From Nonomuraea helvata (lineage in GTDB: Bacteria > Actinomycetota > Actinomycetes > Streptosporangiales > Streptosporangiaceae), in NCBI RefSeq assembly GCF_039535785.1, contig NZ_BAAAXV010000001.1:2976001-3040000 (forward strand): a stretch of DNA of 64,000 bases. The letters run 5' to 3'. Shown one piece after another: positions 15,870 to 25,544 of this stretch; the first letter of the stretch is position 1; every line of letters begins with the position of its first letter. The translations under genes were made by a program, and so were the position numbers. The notes under the pieces are model-generated. The model was given only the letters and a program-made list of their open reading frames with translations, made no database searches and was not told the origin of the DNA.

Positions 15870-17240
15870 ATGCCGAAGAAGGTAACCGCCGTCCTCTCCG
15901 TCGCACTGCTGGCAGCCGCTTCGCTGGCGGCATGCGGCGACGACGGTGGCGAGCCGTCCGCGAGCAACCAGATCACCGTCTGGACCGAGGAGAACCTCAA
16001 CGACCGGATGGGTGTACAGAACCAGATCGTCGCCGAGTTCACCAAGAAGACCGGGATCAAGGTCAAGCTGGTCGGCGTGGCCGAGGACCAGTTCAGCCAG
16101 ACCATGACGGCCGCCGCCGCGGCGGGGGACCTGCCGGACGTGATCGGCGCGCTGCCGCTGGCGGCCGTGCGCGAGCTGGAGGCCAACGACCTGCTCGACA
16201 CCGAGACGCCGGGCAAGGTCGCCGATCAGCTCGGCCGGGACTCGTTCTCGCCGCGGGCCCTGGAGCTCGACAGCTCGGGGGGCAAGCTGCTCGCGGTGCC
16301 CAGTGACGGGTGGGCGCAGCTCATCCTCTACCGCAAGGACCTGTTCGAGAAGGCGGGGCTGCAGCCGCCCGACACGTACGAACGGCTCGAGGCGGCGGCC
16401 GCCAAGCTCAACACGGGCGGGGTCGCGGGCATCACGCTGGCGATCGCGCCCAAGGACTCGTTCACCGCGCAGAGCTTCGAGCACGTCGCGCTGGCGAACG
16501 GCTGCCAGCTGGTCGACAATTCCGGAAATGTCGCCCTTGACTCACCACAGTGCGTGAGGGCGTTCGACTTCTACGCGAAGCTGGCGAAGAACTACTCCGT
16601 CAAGGGCAAGCAGGACGTCGACTCCACCAGGGCCACCTACTTCTCGGGCAAGGCGGCCATGACGATCTGGTCGTCGTTCATCCTCGACGAGCTGGCCGGC
16701 CTGCGTAAGGACGCGCTGCCGAGTTGCCAGGAGTGCCGCGCCGATCCCAAGTGGCTGGCCAAGAACACAGGCGTGGTCACGGCGCTGAAGGGGCCCGACG
16801 GGAGCGCGCCCGCGCAGTACGGCGAGATCGTCTCGTGGGCGATCACCCGTGACGCCGCCAAGGACTCCGCCGCCAAGTTCGTGGCCTTCATGATGAACGA
16901 GGGATACGAGCGCTGGATCGGCATGGCGCCGGAGGGCAAGTTCCCGACCCGCAAGGGCTTCGAGGACAAGTGGAACAAGCTGCCCGCCGGTGTCGACTCC
17001 AAGAAGCCGCTGGCCGACATCTACCCGGCCGACGTGCTCGACGCCCTGCGCAAGAGCCCTGACACGTTCGCCCGCTGGGGCATCCCGCAGGGCCAGGGCA
17101 AGCTGGTCGGCGCCATCATGGGCGAACTACCCGTGCCCAAGGCGCTGAGCGCGGTCGTGGACGGCTCGCTGACCCCGCAGGCCGCCGCCACGCAGGCCAA
17201 GACGGACGTGGAGACCATCAAGCGCGGGATCCGCCAATGA
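15870..17240 (+). CDS. Sugar ABC transporter substrate-binding lipoprotein
   Basis: A 456-residue family-1 extracellular solute-binding protein. A lipoprotein signal of about 21 residues ends in LAACGDD, with the lipidated Cys. The mature part starts with ITVWTEENLNDRM and contains DLPDVIGALPLAAVREL and FVAFMMNEGYERWIGMAPEGKFP, typical of carbohydrate-binding proteins. It is anchored outside the membrane and delivers a sugar to the following permeases. The ATG at 15870 follows CCGGAGG. Its stop overlaps the first permease start (ATGA). Confidence 0.92.
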   Translation: MPKKVTAVLSVALLAAASLAACGDDGGEPSASNQITVWTEENLNDRMGVQNQIVAEFTKKTGIKVKLVGVAEDQFSQTMTAAAAAGDLPDVIGALPLAAVRELEANDLLDTETPGKVADQLGRDSFSPRALELDSSGGKLLAVPSDGWAQLILYRKDLFEKAGLQPPDTYERLEAAAAKLNTGGVAGITLAIAPKDSFTAQSFEHVALANGCQLVDNSGNVALDSPQCVRAFDFYAKLAKNYSVKGKQDVDSTRATYFSGKAAMTIWSSFILDELAGLRKDALPSCQECRADPKWLAKNTGVVTALKGPDGSAPAQYGEIVSWAITRDAAKDSAAKFVAFMMNEGYERWIGMAPEGKFPTRKGFEDKWNKLPAGVDSKKPLADIYPADVLDALRKSPDTFARWGIPQGQGKLVGAIMGELPVPKALSAVVDGSLTPQAAATQAKTDVETIKRGIRQ

Positions 17241-18241
17241 GGCAGGGCACCTTGCGGCAGCAGGAGGGGCGGGCGGGGCTCGCGCTCATCTCGCCGACGC
17301 TGATCATCACGCTGGTCGTGGTGGTGCTGCCGTTGGTGTGGGCGATCATGCTGGCGTTCCAGGACGTGCGGCTGATCAACATCCGCCGGGCGGGCATCTT
17401 CGGCCACTACACGCTGGAGAACTTCTCGTACGTCGTCTCCGAGCCCGGCTTCTGGTCCTCCCTGGTCAACACGCTCATCTACACCGTCGCGGGAACGGCC
17501 CTGTCGATCGCGATCGGGCTGGTGGCGGCGCTGGCCCTCCGGGACAGGTTCAAGGGCCGGACCCTGGTCAGGGCCTCGATCCTGATCCCGTACGTGGCGC
17601 CGGTCGTGGCCGTGGCGTTCCTGTGGGAGACGATGCTCAACCCCCAGTACGGCATCGTCAACACCTGGCTCCACGAGCCCATCGCGTTCCTCACCCAGGC
17701 GAAGGGCGAGTTCCTCGGCGTGCAGGTGCCGGTGGCGCTGTTCACGGTGATCGCGTTCGAGGCGTGGCGGTATTTCCCGTTCGCGTTCCTGTTCATCCTG
17801 GCCAGGCTGCAGGCGCTGCCCGCCGAGCTGGACGAGGCGGCGGTGGTGGACGGCGCCACGCCCACCCAGCGGTTCCGGTACGTGATCATGCCGCAGCTCT
17901 GGCGGATCATCGCGCTGCTGTCGGTGCTGCGGTTCGTGTTCACGTTCACCAAGTTCGACGACGTCTACCTGCTGACCGGCGGCGGGGCCGGGACCGAGGT
18001 GGTCAGCGTGCGGGTCTACAACTTCCTGACCGCACGCGACGACATCGGCGCCTCGGCCGCGCAGGCGATCGTGCTGGCGGTCTTCCTGGTCGTGTTCCTG
18101 GCCATCTACCTGCGGTTCTTCGGTGGGGGTGAAAATGAGCAGGAGCGAACCCGACGCAGTGAGCGGAGTGGAGGGCCAACACGTGCTGATGGCGCGCCTT
18201 CGGCACGACAGGCACTCCGCGGAGCGAATGAGGAGCGGTGA
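17237..18241 (+). CDS. Sugar ABC transporter permease (MalF-type)
   Basis: A 334-residue inner-membrane permease with six predicted membrane segments, beginning LALISPTLIITLVVVVLPLVW. The EAA loop contacting the ATPase is LDEAAVVDGATPTQRFRYVIMP. It starts with an ATG overlapping the binding-protein stop. The last about 35 residues after FFGGG are hydrophilic, Arg/Glu/Ser-rich and encoded by repeat-like DNA (18128-18248), an apparent late addition to the coding end. No ATPase gene is present nearby, so a shared MsiK-type ATPase elsewhere is expected. Confidence 0.92.
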   Translation: MRQGTLRQQEGRAGLALISPTLIITLVVVVLPLVWAIMLAFQDVRLINIRRAGIFGHYTLENFSYVVSEPGFWSSLVNTLIYTVAGTALSIAIGLVAALALRDRFKGRTLVRASILIPYVAPVVAVAFLWETMLNPQYGIVNTWLHEPIAFLTQAKGEFLGVQVPVALFTVIAFEAWRYFPFAFLFILARLQALPAELDEAAVVDGATPTQRFRYVIMPQLWRIIALLSVLRFVFTFTKFDDVYLLTGGGAGTEVVSVRVYNFLTARDDIGASAAQAIVLAVFLVVFLAIYLRFFGGGENEQERTRRSERSGGPTRADGAPSARQALRGANEER

Positions 18242-18248
18242 GCGACCA
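18128..18248. repeat. GC-rich repeat-like insert at the permease 3' end
   Basis: Low-complexity, purine-rich DNA with the palindrome CTCCGCGGAG and many GAGCG/GTGAGCG blocks. It resembles in style, but does not align closely with, the 11279 and 30407 repeats. It encodes the hydrophilic tail of the upstream permease and ends immediately before the next permease's ATG, where GAGGAGCGGTGAGCGACC provides a ribosome site. Confidence 0.45.
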
Positions 18249-19094
18249 ATGAGCAGAGATAGGTTCGAGCGCTGGCTCTTCCGGGTCCTCAAACCGCTGG
18301 TCATCGTGGTGCTCTTCCTGATGACCGCGTTCCCGTTCTTCTACATGGTGATGCTGTCCGTACGCGACATCCAGGAGCTCATCCTGGACCCCGGCTCGCT
18401 CTGGCCGCGCAGCTTCACCCTGAGCACGTACGTGGACGTGCTGACCAAGCAGGGCTTCCTGAGCTTCCTCGGGAACAGCGCGATCGTGGCGCTCTCCTCG
18501 GTGGCGTTCACGCTGCTGATCTCGATCCCGGGCGCGTACGCGGTCGCGCGGCTGCGCTTCTTCGGGCGGCGGCAGGTGCACTTCCTCTTCCTGGCGGTGT
18601 ACCTGTTTCCGGCGATCGTGCTGGCCATCCCGCTGTTCGTGCTGTTCACGATGCTGGGGCTACGGGGATCCCTTTTCGGGCTGATCGCCGTGTATATCGC
18701 GCAAACCGTCCCGGTCACGGTATACATGCTCCGCAACTACTTCGAGACCGTGCCGCAGAGCGTGGAGGAAGCGGCCGCGATCGACGGGTGCACAAGGCTG
18801 TCGACCATCTGGCGCGTGGTGCTGCCGCTCTCCAAGCCCGCGCTGATGGCCACCGGCCTCTACGCCTTCATGATCGCGTGGAACGAGTTCCTGTTCGCCC
18901 TGCTCTTTCTCGTGGACAGGCGCGAGAGATGGACGGTCTCGCTGGGGCTCTCTCAGCTGGCGGGCAGCATCGAGATCCCCACGACGGTCCTGATGGCAGG
19001 ATCGGTGGTGCTGACGCTGCCCATCGTGATCGTGTTCTTCGCCAGTGAACGCCTGCTGACGGAGGGCCTCACCGCAGGAGCAGAGAAGGGATAG
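18249..19094 (+). CDS. Sugar ABC transporter permease (MalG-type)
   Basis: A 281-residue inner-membrane permease with six hydrophobic segments. The first is KPLVIVVLFLMTAFPFFYMVM. The EAA loop is VEEAAAIDGCTRLSTIWRVVLP, and the end ASERLLTEGLTAGAEKG is the usual MalG C-terminus. The ATG at 18249 is preceded by GAGGAGCGGTGAG; an in-frame upstream extension reads through repeat DNA and is not family-like. It completes a binding protein/permease/permease importer for an oligosaccharide or modified sugar. Confidence 0.92.
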   Translation: MSRDRFERWLFRVLKPLVIVVLFLMTAFPFFYMVMLSVRDIQELILDPGSLWPRSFTLSTYVDVLTKQGFLSFLGNSAIVALSSVAFTLLISIPGAYAVARLRFFGRRQVHFLFLAVYLFPAIVLAIPLFVLFTMLGLRGSLFGLIAVYIAQTVPVTVYMLRNYFETVPQSVEEAAAIDGCTRLSTIWRVVLPLSKPALMATGLYAFMIAWNEFLFALLFLVDRRERWTVSLGLSQLAGSIEIPTTVLMAGSVVLTLPIVIVFFASERLLTEGLTAGAEKG

Positions 19095-19097
19095 ACC

Positions 19098-20255
19098 ATG
19101 CTGACGGCAGGGCAGATCCTCCAGCTCATCCGCAATGGCGCCTGCCGTACACGCAAGGAACTCATCGAGTACACCGGGCTGTCCCGATCGACGATCACCG
19201 ACCGGGTCGACCGGCTCATCGACGCCGGATACATCCACGAGTCCGGCGTCGGCGCCTCCGGGGGCGGGCGACCGCCCTCGGTGCTCGCCGTGGACGCCGC
19301 CAGACGGCTGCTGCTGGTGGCCGACCTGGGGGCCACCCATGCCAGGGTCGCGCTCACCGATCTGGCCGCGAGGCCCCTGGCCGAGGAGAGCACCGAGATG
19401 CGCATCGAGCTCGGGCCCGAGGCCGTCCTGTCGTGGGTGCGCCAGGCGTTCCAGCGGATGCTCGACAGGACCGGGCGGCCGGCGGGCGAGGTGTGCGGCA
19501 TCGGGCTCGACGTGCCCGGCTCGGTGGACCACACCACCGGGCGGGTGATCAGGTCGTTCCTCATGCCGGGATGGGACGACTATCCGCTGGGCGGGGTCAT
19601 CGGCGAGACGTACGACGTGCCCATCCTGGTCGAGAACGACGCGAACGCCATGGCGCTGGGCGAGTGGTGGTCGTCGTGGCGGGACACGGACTCGCTGATC
19701 CTCATCAAGGTGTCGACCGGCATCGGCACCGGCATCGTTCTCGACGGGCAGATCTATCGGGGAGTCGAGGACGCCGCCGGAAACATCGGGCATGTGCGGC
19801 TGCGTGAGGCCGACGACCGGGTGTGCACATGCGGCTCCCGCGGCTGCGTGGCCTCGCTGGCCAGCGGCCACGCGCTCGCCGTCGACCTGGGCCAGGAGAC
19901 CAGCCGCGACGTGGTGCGCCTCGTGCAGGCGGGCGATCCCGAGGCCATCGCGCGCACCCAGGAGGCTGGCCGCACGCTGGGCATCGTGCTGGCCACGGCG
20001 GTCAGCCTGCTCAACCCTGGCGTGCTGGTGCTGGCCGGGGACATGGCGGAGACCAGGGAGCACTACCTTACGGGCATCAGGGAGATCGTCTACCGCCGCA
20101 GCCTGCCGTACACGACCAGGAACCTGGAGATCGTCCCCACCTCGCTCGGGGACCAGGCGGGGATCGTGGGGATGGCGGTGATCGTCATGGAGCACGTGCT
20201 CTCCCCCGCCTCCGTGGACGCGGCCCTGGCCGCCCGTACGGACGAGGCGATCTGA
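19098..20255 (+). CDS. ROK-family transcriptional regulator
   Basis: A 385-residue protein with an N-terminal winged helix (RTRKELIEYTGLSRSTITDRVDRLIDAGYI, about residues 18-47 when read in pieces) and a sugar-kinase-like ROK domain. The ROK domain has VADLGATHARVAL (phosphate loop), VENDANAMALGEW and the zinc motif CTCGSRGC, in which the usual Glu after GCx is not conserved. It lies 3 bases after the second permease and is probably the local repressor, sensing the imported sugar. The CAAACAA/TTGTTTG dyad at 15516-15547 is a candidate target. A functional kinase role is less likely given the HTH. Confidence 0.9.
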   Translation: MLTAGQILQLIRNGACRTRKELIEYTGLSRSTITDRVDRLIDAGYIHESGVGASGGGRPPSVLAVDAARRLLLVADLGATHARVALTDLAARPLAEESTEMRIELGPEAVLSWVRQAFQRMLDRTGRPAGEVCGIGLDVPGSVDHTTGRVIRSFLMPGWDDYPLGGVIGETYDVPILVENDANAMALGEWWSSWRDTDSLILIKVSTGIGTGIVLDGQIYRGVEDAAGNIGHVRLREADDRVCTCGSRGCVASLASGHALAVDLGQETSRDVVRLVQAGDPEAIARTQEAGRTLGIVLATAVSLLNPGVLVLAGDMAETREHYLTGIREIVYRRSLPYTTRNLEIVPTSLGDQAGIVGMAVIVMEHVLSPASVDAALAARTDEAI

Positions 20256-20259
20256 GCGG

Positions 20260-21006
20260 TCAGCCGAGCGCGCGCCGCAGCGCCTCGGGCGCTCCCACGA
20301 GCGAGGGGCCGTACCAGGTGAGCAGCCGCCCGCTGACCAGCGCGCAGGTGAGCCCGGGGAAGCACTCGGGGCCGTCCGTCTCCGAGAACGCGTAGGGCTC
20401 GTCCGGCATGACCACCAGGTCGGGCCGCCGCCGGACCAGCTCGGGCAGCGGGATCCTGGGGTAGCGCTCCTCGTGGCCCGCGTAGAGGTTGTCCACGCCG
20501 AGTTGCCTGAGCACGTCGCCGGTGAACGTGTCGCGCCCCACCACCATCCACGGCCGCCGCCAGATCGGGACGACCGCCGTCCTCCTCGGCCCTTCGGCGG
20601 GCGCGCGCCACGCCTCCTCCGCCGCGTCCAGCCACGCCGGGCGGTCGGTACGGCACGCCTCCCTCAACATGCGGTCCAGCGAGTCGAACGCCTCCTGAAG
20701 GGTCTCGATCCTCGTCACCCAGACCGCGATGCCCGACTCGCGCAGGGCCTGGATGTCGGCCGCGCGGTTCTCCTCGGCGTTGGCCAGGACCACGTCGGGC
20801 CTGAGCCGCCTGATCGCGTCGAGGTCGGGGTTCTTGGTGCCCCTGACCCTGGCCACGTCCAGGTCCGCCGGGTGCGAGCACCAGTCGGTCGCCCCGACCA
20901 GCGCCCTGGGGACGGTCGCGGCCACCGACTCGGTCAGCGAGGGCACCAGGGACACGATGCGCCGCACGGTGTCGGGAATCTTCACGGGCACGCCGGTGTC
21001 GTCCAC
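20260..21006 (-). CDS. Cobalamin/metal-binding BtuF-like protein without signal peptide
   Basis: A 248-residue protein of the helical-backbone periplasmic metal-receptor family. RRIVSLVPSLTESVAA is the family start, ATDWCSHPADL and TKNPDLDAIRRLRPDVVLANAEENR are the ligand-pocket segments, and RRRPDLVVMPDEPYAF the second domain. There is no signal peptide or lipobox in any possible start, so it appears cytoplasmic and may not be a transporter component. The start is uncertain: GTG at 21006 is used, GTG at 20985 is also possible, and neither has a ribosome site. It diverges from a broken LLM gene. Confidence 0.75.
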   Translation of the reverse strand: MDDTGVPVKIPDTVRRIVSLVPSLTESVAATVPRALVGATDWCSHPADLDVARVRGTKNPDLDAIRRLRPDVVLANAEENRAADIQALRESGIAVWVTRIETLQEAFDSLDRMLREACRTDRPAWLDAAEEAWRAPAEGPRRTAVVPIWRRPWMVVGRDTFTGDVLRQLGVDNLYAGHEERYPRIPLPELVRRRPDLVVMPDEPYAFSETDGPECFPGLTCALVSGRLLTWYGPSLVGAPEALRRALG

Positions 21007-21057
21007 ATCTGCATTCAACCGAATGTCGGCGCGGCATCGGCAGAAAGGTCTGAGCCG

Positions 21058-21652
21058 TTGGACATCGGGCTGGCCGTTCCCCAGTTCGGCAGGTTCGCCG
21101 CGCTGTCCAGCGTGCTGCGGGTGGCGCGGGAGGCCGAGTCGATGGGGTTCGCCGGTCTGTGGGCGGGCGACCGCCTGATGACGCCGCTGCGGCCGAAGGA
21201 CCGCTATCCAGGGGGCGACCTCCCGGAGGAGCACCGGGTGTTCCTCGATCCGTTCGCGGTGCTGTCGGTGGCCGCCCCGGCGACCTCGTCCGTACGGCTG
21301 GGCACGAGCGCGCTGAACGCCTGCTGGTATCCGGGCCGACGGCTGGCTGACGGCGACCCTCCCGATCCCCATGCTCGCCTCGATGTGGCGGACGGTGTGC
21401 CGGAGCGCCGAGGAGGCCGGGCGCGACCCGGCCACGCTGCGCATGGCGCTGCGCGCCAACCCCGTCATCACCGATCGGGGCGCTCCGCCGCTGAGCGGCA
21501 CGGTCGCCCAGATCAGCGCCTACCTCGCCGGCGCGGCGGAGGCCGGGGTCCACGAGATCATCCTGGACCTCCAGCACACCGCCATGAGCGACCAGCACCT
21601 GCTGGACCTCGCCGGTGACTTCAGGGCCCGGCTGGGCCCGCAGGTCACTTGA
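21058..21652 (+). pseudogene. LLM-class F420-dependent oxidoreductase remnant with internal deletion
   Basis: The first part (TTG at 21058, AAAGG upstream) encodes DIGLAVPQFGRFAAL, LRVAREAESMGFAGLWAGDRL and VRLGTSALNACWYPG, the normal start of a luciferase-like F420 oxidoreductase. At about 21330-21337 the frame changes: the continuation ADGWLTATLPIPMLASMWR, AGRDPATLRMALRANPV and the C-terminal barrel helix are in another frame. The region of roughly 100 residues that normally lies between (bulge with sugar-name-like GGR motif) is missing. A deletion with frameshift therefore inactivated the gene. It is convergent with tpx, overlapping it by 8 bp. Confidence 0.8.
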
Positions 21653-22145
21653 GCGCGGACAGCGCGGCCTCGTAGTCGGGCTCCTGCGTGATCTCCGGCA
21701 CCAGCTCGGAGTAGACCACGTTGTTGTCGCCGTCGAGCACGACCACGGCCCGCGCGGCCAGCCCCGCCAGCGGCCCCGACTCCTGCGCCACGCCGTAGTC
21801 GGCCAGGAACTCGCGGCCCCGCATGAGCGAGAGCATGGTCACGTTGTCGAGCCCCTCGGCGCCGCAGAACCGCTTCTGCGCGAAGGGCAGGTCGGCGGAG
21901 ACGCAGAGCACGGCCACGTCGGGGTGCTCGGCGGCCACCTGGTTGAAGCGGCGCACGGAGGCGGCGCAGACACCGGTGTCGACGCTCGGGAAGATGTTGA
22001 GCACCTTGGTCTTCTGGCCGAAGTCAGCCAGCGACTGCTCGGCGAGGTCGCCGCCCACCAGCTTGAACGCGGGCGCGCTGTCGCCGGGCTTCGGGAAGGT
22101 GCCGCCTACGGTGATGGGGTTGCCCTTGAAAGTGACGTCGGACAT
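21645..22145 (-). CDS. tpx: Thiol peroxidase
   Basis: A 166-residue 2-Cys atypical peroxiredoxin that reduces hydroperoxides using thioredoxin. The peroxidatic Cys60 is in [16 protein letters not shown] and the resolving Cys94 in KRFCGAEG; Cys81 is an extra cysteine seen in actinobacterial homologues. The N-terminus [18 protein letters not shown] is canonical, so the ATG at 22145 is firm. It is a single gene, downstream of the long icmF gene on the same strand but separated by 81 bp. Confidence 0.95.
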   Translation of the reverse strand: MSDVTFKGNPITVGGTFPKPGDSAPAFKLVGGDLAEQSLADFGQKTKVLNIFPSVDTGVCAASVRRFNQVAAEHPDVAVLCVSADLPFAQKRFCGAEGLDNVTMLSLMRGREFLADYGVAQESGPLAGLAARAVVVLDGDNNVVYSELVPEITQEPDYEAALSALK

Positions 22146-22226
22146 GAAAGCCTCTCTGGTTAGCGATGTTCCCGCACGATGATCCTATCCGCGCCGCTCC
22201 AGGACGCCCCCATCACCCACGCGGGC

Positions 22227-25200
22227 TCAGACGTTGCGTCGGTACTGGCCGCCCGCCTCGAAGAGCGCATCCGTGATCTGACCGAGCGAGCAGTGCCGGG
22301 CCGCCTCCATCAGCACCTCGAACGCGTTCCCGTCCGACATCGCCACCTCGCGCAGCCGGGCGAGCTGGGCGGGGCCCTCGGAGCGGTTGCGCTCGTGGAA
22401 GGCGCGCAGCCGGTCCAGCTGGGAGCGCTTCTCCTCCTCCGTGCCCCTGGCCAGCTCCAGCTTGTGCTCCGGCGGCTGCTCGTCCCCGTTGCGGAACGTG
22501 TTCACGCCGATGATCGGCAGCGAGCCGTCGTGCTTGCGCATCTCGTACAGCATGGACTCGTCCTGGATCTTGCCGCGCTGGTAGCCGGTCTCCATCGCGC
22601 CCAGCACGCCGCCCCGGTCGGACAGCCGCTCGAACTCGGCGAGCACCGCCTCCTCCACCAGGTCCGTCAGCTCCTCGACGATGAACGAGCCCTGCAGCGG
22701 GTTCTCGTTCTTCGCCAGGCCCCATTCGCGGTTGATGATGAGCTGGATCGCCATGGCCCTGCGCACCGAGTCGGCCGACGGGGTGGTCACGGCCTCGTCG
22801 AAGGCGTTGGTGTGCAGGCTGTTGCAGTTGTCGTAGATGGCGATCAGGGCCTGGAGGGTGGTGCGGATGTCGTTGAAGTTCATCTCCTGGGCGTGCAGGG
22901 AGCGGCCCGAGGTCTGGATGTGGTACTTCAGCTTCTGCGAGCGCTCGCCGGCGCCGTACCGCTCCCTCATGGCCACCGCCCAGATGCGGCGGGCCACGCG
23001 TCCGAGCACGCTGTACTCGGGGTCCATGCCGTTGGAGAAGAAGAACGACAGGTTGGGGGCGAAGTCATCGATCTTCATGCCCCTGGCCAGGTACGCCTCC
23101 ACGTACGTGAAGCCGTTGGCCAGGGTGAAGGCGAGCTGGCTGATCGGGTTGGCCCCGGCCTCGGCGATGTGGTAGCCGGAGATCGAGACCGAGTAGAAGT
23201 TGCGCACGCCGTTCCTGATGAACCACTCCTGGATGTCGGCCATCATCCTGAGCGAGAACTCGGTGGAGAAGATGCAGGTGTTCTGGCCCTGGTCCTCCTT
23301 GAGGATGTCGGCCTGGACCGTGCCCCTGACCGTGGCCAGCGTCCTCGCGCGCAGGTCGTCGGCCTCCTCGGCCGACGGCGCGCGCCCGTGCTCGGCCTGG
23401 AAGCGGTCGAGGGCCTGGTCGACGGCGGTGTTGAGGTAGAAGGCCAGGATCGTGGGCGCGGGGCCGTTGATCGTCATGGACACGGACGTGTTGGGCGCCG
23501 ACAGGTCGAAGCCGTCGTAGAGCACCTTCATGTCGTCGAGCGTCGCGATGGAGACGCCCGAGGTGCCGACCTTCCCGTAGATGTCGGGCCGCAGGTCGGG
23601 GTCGTGGCCGTACAGCGTCACCGAGTCGAACGCGGTGGACAGCCTGGTCGCGGGCTGGCCCTCCGACAGCAGCTTGAAGCGCCTGTTGGTGCGGAACGGG
23701 TCGCCCTCCCCCGCGAACATCCTGGTCGGGTCCTCGTCCTCGCGCTTGAACGGGAACACCCCGGCGGTGAACGGGAACGCGCCCGGCAGGTTCTCGCCGC
23801 GCAGGAACCGCAGCAGGTCGCCGTGGTCGCTGTAGCGGGGCAGGGCCACGCGTGGGATGCGGTTGCCCGAGAGGGTCTCGCGCCAGAGCGGGGTGTGGAT
23901 CTCGCGGTCGCGGACCTTCACCACCAGCTCGTCGGCGGTGTAGCGCTCCTTGACTGCCGGCCAGCCGTCGAGCAGTGCCCGGGTCTCGTCGGTGAGCTCC
24001 CGCTCCGCCTGCGCCTCCAGTTCCCCGAGCCGCGAGTCGTCCAGAAGCGCTCGCACGGCGGCGAGCTGCTGGCGGCGGCGGGCGACCTCGGCCTGGGCGA
24101 GGGTCTCCGCGTGGTACCCGCGCACGGTCTCGGCGATGTCGGCCAGGTACCGGACCCGGGCGGGCGGCACGATGGCGGCCGAGGCCTGCGAGGTGCGCCC
24201 GGACACCTCGGGCAGCAGCCCGGGCCCCGGGTCGGCCAGCAGGAGGGGCTTGAGGTGCTGGTAGAGGGCCGTGACGCCGGCGTCGTTGTAGCGGGCGGCG
24301 ATGGTGCCGAAGACCGGCATGTCCTCCGGCCTGACGCCGAATGCCTCGCGGTTGCGTACGAGCTGGCGGCGCACGTCGCGCAGGGCGTCCTCCGCGCCGC
24401 GCCGCTCGTACTTGTTGATCACCACGGCCTCGGCGAAGTCCAGCATGTCGATCTTCTCGAGCTGCGAGGCCGCGCCGAACTCGGGCGTCATCACGTACAC
24501 GGGCACGTCCACGTGCGGGACGATCCCGGCGTCGCCCTGGCCGATGCCGGGCGTCTCGACGATCACCAGGTCGTGGCCCGCCGCGCGGCAGGCGGTGATC
24601 ACGTCGTCGAGGCAGGCGGGCACCTCGCTGACGGCGCCCCTGGTGGCCAGGGAGCGGAAGTAGGTCTGGGGGCTCAGGCTGTTCATCCTGATGCGGTCGC
24701 CGAGCAGCGCGCCGCCGCCGCGCCTGCGGGTGGGGTCGATGGCGATGATCGCGATGCGCAGCTTGTCGTCGTTGTCGACGCGGAACCTGCGTACGAGCTC
24801 GTCGGTCAGCGAGGACTTGCCCGAGCCGCCCGTTCCCGTGATGCCGAGCACGGGGGCGCGCTTCTCCGACCCGGCGGACCTGAGGCCCTCGACCAGCTCG
24901 GCCGGGGCGCGGCCCGACTCGAGGAGCGTGATCGCCCGGGCCAGCGCCGCCTGGTCGCCCGAGACCACGGCCTCCACGGACGGCGGGTCGCCCAGCTCGG
25001 CGTCGCAGTCCTCGATCAGCTTGTTGATCATGCCGGGGAGCCCGTACTTCTGGCCGTCCTCGGGCGAGAAGATGCGGGTGACGCCGCGCGAGTGCAGCAG
25101 CTCGATCTCCTCGGGGACGATCACTCCCCCGCCGCCGCCGTACACCTTGACGTGCCCGGCCCCGCGCTCGCGCAGCAGCTCCACCAGGTACGTGAAGAAC

Positions 25201-25418
25201 TCCACGTGCCCGCCCTGGTACGAGCTGATCGCCACGCCCTGGACGTCCTCCTGGATGGCGGCGGTGACGATCTCGTCGACCGAGCGGTTGTGGCCGAGAT
25301 GGATGACCTCGGCGCCCTGTGACTGGAGGATGCGCCGCATGATGTTGATCGCCGCGTCGTGGCCGTCGAACAGGGCCGCTGCGGTCACGAAGCGTACGGG
25401 ATGTTCCGGGACATGCAC
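22227..25418 (-). CDS. icmF: Fused isobutyryl-CoA mutase with G-protein chaperone (IcmF)
   Basis: A 1063-residue fusion. Residues about 8-140 form the B12-binding domain ([13 protein letters not shown] with the cobalt-ligand His in DGHD). A MeaB-like GTPase follows: P-loop [27 protein letters not shown] and base motif NKYE. The mutase TIM barrel fills the C-terminal half ([45 protein letters not shown]). IcmF interconverts isobutyryl-CoA and n-butyryl-CoA, and can act on pivalyl-CoA in some species, with a built-in GTPase for cofactor loading. NKxE rather than NKxD fits IcmF. The GTG start at 25418 follows AAGGAG. Confidence 0.93.
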   Translation of the reverse strand: MHVPEHPVRFVTAAALFDGHDAAINIMRRILQSQGAEVIHLGHNRSVDEIVTAAIQEDVQGVAISSYQGGHVEFFTYLVELLRERGAGHVKVYGGGGGVIVPEEIELLHSRGVTRIFSPEDGQKYGLPGMINKLIEDCDAELGDPPSVEAVVSGDQAALARAITLLESGRAPAELVEGLRSAGSEKRAPVLGITGTGGSGKSSLTDELVRRFRVDNDDKLRIAIIAIDPTRRRGGGALLGDRIRMNSLSPQTYFRSLATRGAVSEVPACLDDVITACRAAGHDLVIVETPGIGQGDAGIVPHVDVPVYVMTPEFGAASQLEKIDMLDFAEAVVINKYERRGAEDALRDVRRQLVRNREAFGVRPEDMPVFGTIAARYNDAGVTALYQHLKPLLLADPGPGLLPEVSGRTSQASAAIVPPARVRYLADIAETVRGYHAETLAQAEVARRRQQLAAVRALLDDSRLGELEAQAERELTDETRALLDGWPAVKERYTADELVVKVRDREIHTPLWRETLSGNRIPRVALPRYSDHGDLLRFLRGENLPGAFPFTAGVFPFKREDEDPTRMFAGEGDPFRTNRRFKLLSEGQPATRLSTAFDSVTLYGHDPDLRPDIYGKVGTSGVSIATLDDMKVLYDGFDLSAPNTSVSMTINGPAPTILAFYLNTAVDQALDRFQAEHGRAPSAEEADDLRARTLATVRGTVQADILKEDQGQNTCIFSTEFSLRMMADIQEWFIRNGVRNFYSVSISGYHIAEAGANPISQLAFTLANGFTYVEAYLARGMKIDDFAPNLSFFFSNGMDPEYSVLGRVARRIWAVAMRERYGAGERSQKLKYHIQTSGRSLHAQEMNFNDIRTTLQALIAIYDNCNSLHTNAFDEAVTTPSADSVRRAMAIQLIINREWGLAKNENPLQGSFIVEELTDLVEEAVLAEFERLSDRGGVLGAMETGYQRGKIQDESMLYEMRKHDGSLPIIGVNTFRNGDEQPPEHKLELARGTEEEKRSQLDRLRAFHERNRSEGPAQLARLREVAMSDGNAFEVLMEAARHCSLGQITDALFEAGGQYRRNV

Positions 25419-25454
25419 GCCTTTTCACTCCTTCGTGAGGGCTCTCCCTCGAAG

Positions 25455-25474
25455 ATACTAGGACGTCCTACTAT
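25455..25474. promoter_or_regulatory. Palindromic operator between icmF and the glucose dehydrogenase-like gene
   Basis: A 20-bp inverted repeat with one mismatch, containing the perfect core TAGGACGTCCTA (25459-25470). A second, degenerate copy (GACGTCCTGGTAT) follows at about 25486-25498. The form resembles TetR-family operators. It lies 37 bp upstream of the icmF start and 70 bp upstream of the divergent dehydrogenase, so it may control either or both. Confidence 0.65.
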
Positions 25475-25544
25475 TTCGACAGTATGACGTCCTGGTATTT
25501 GCCACGGTCGCCTGGGGTAGACGTGCCCCAGGGGGTGAGGCCGC

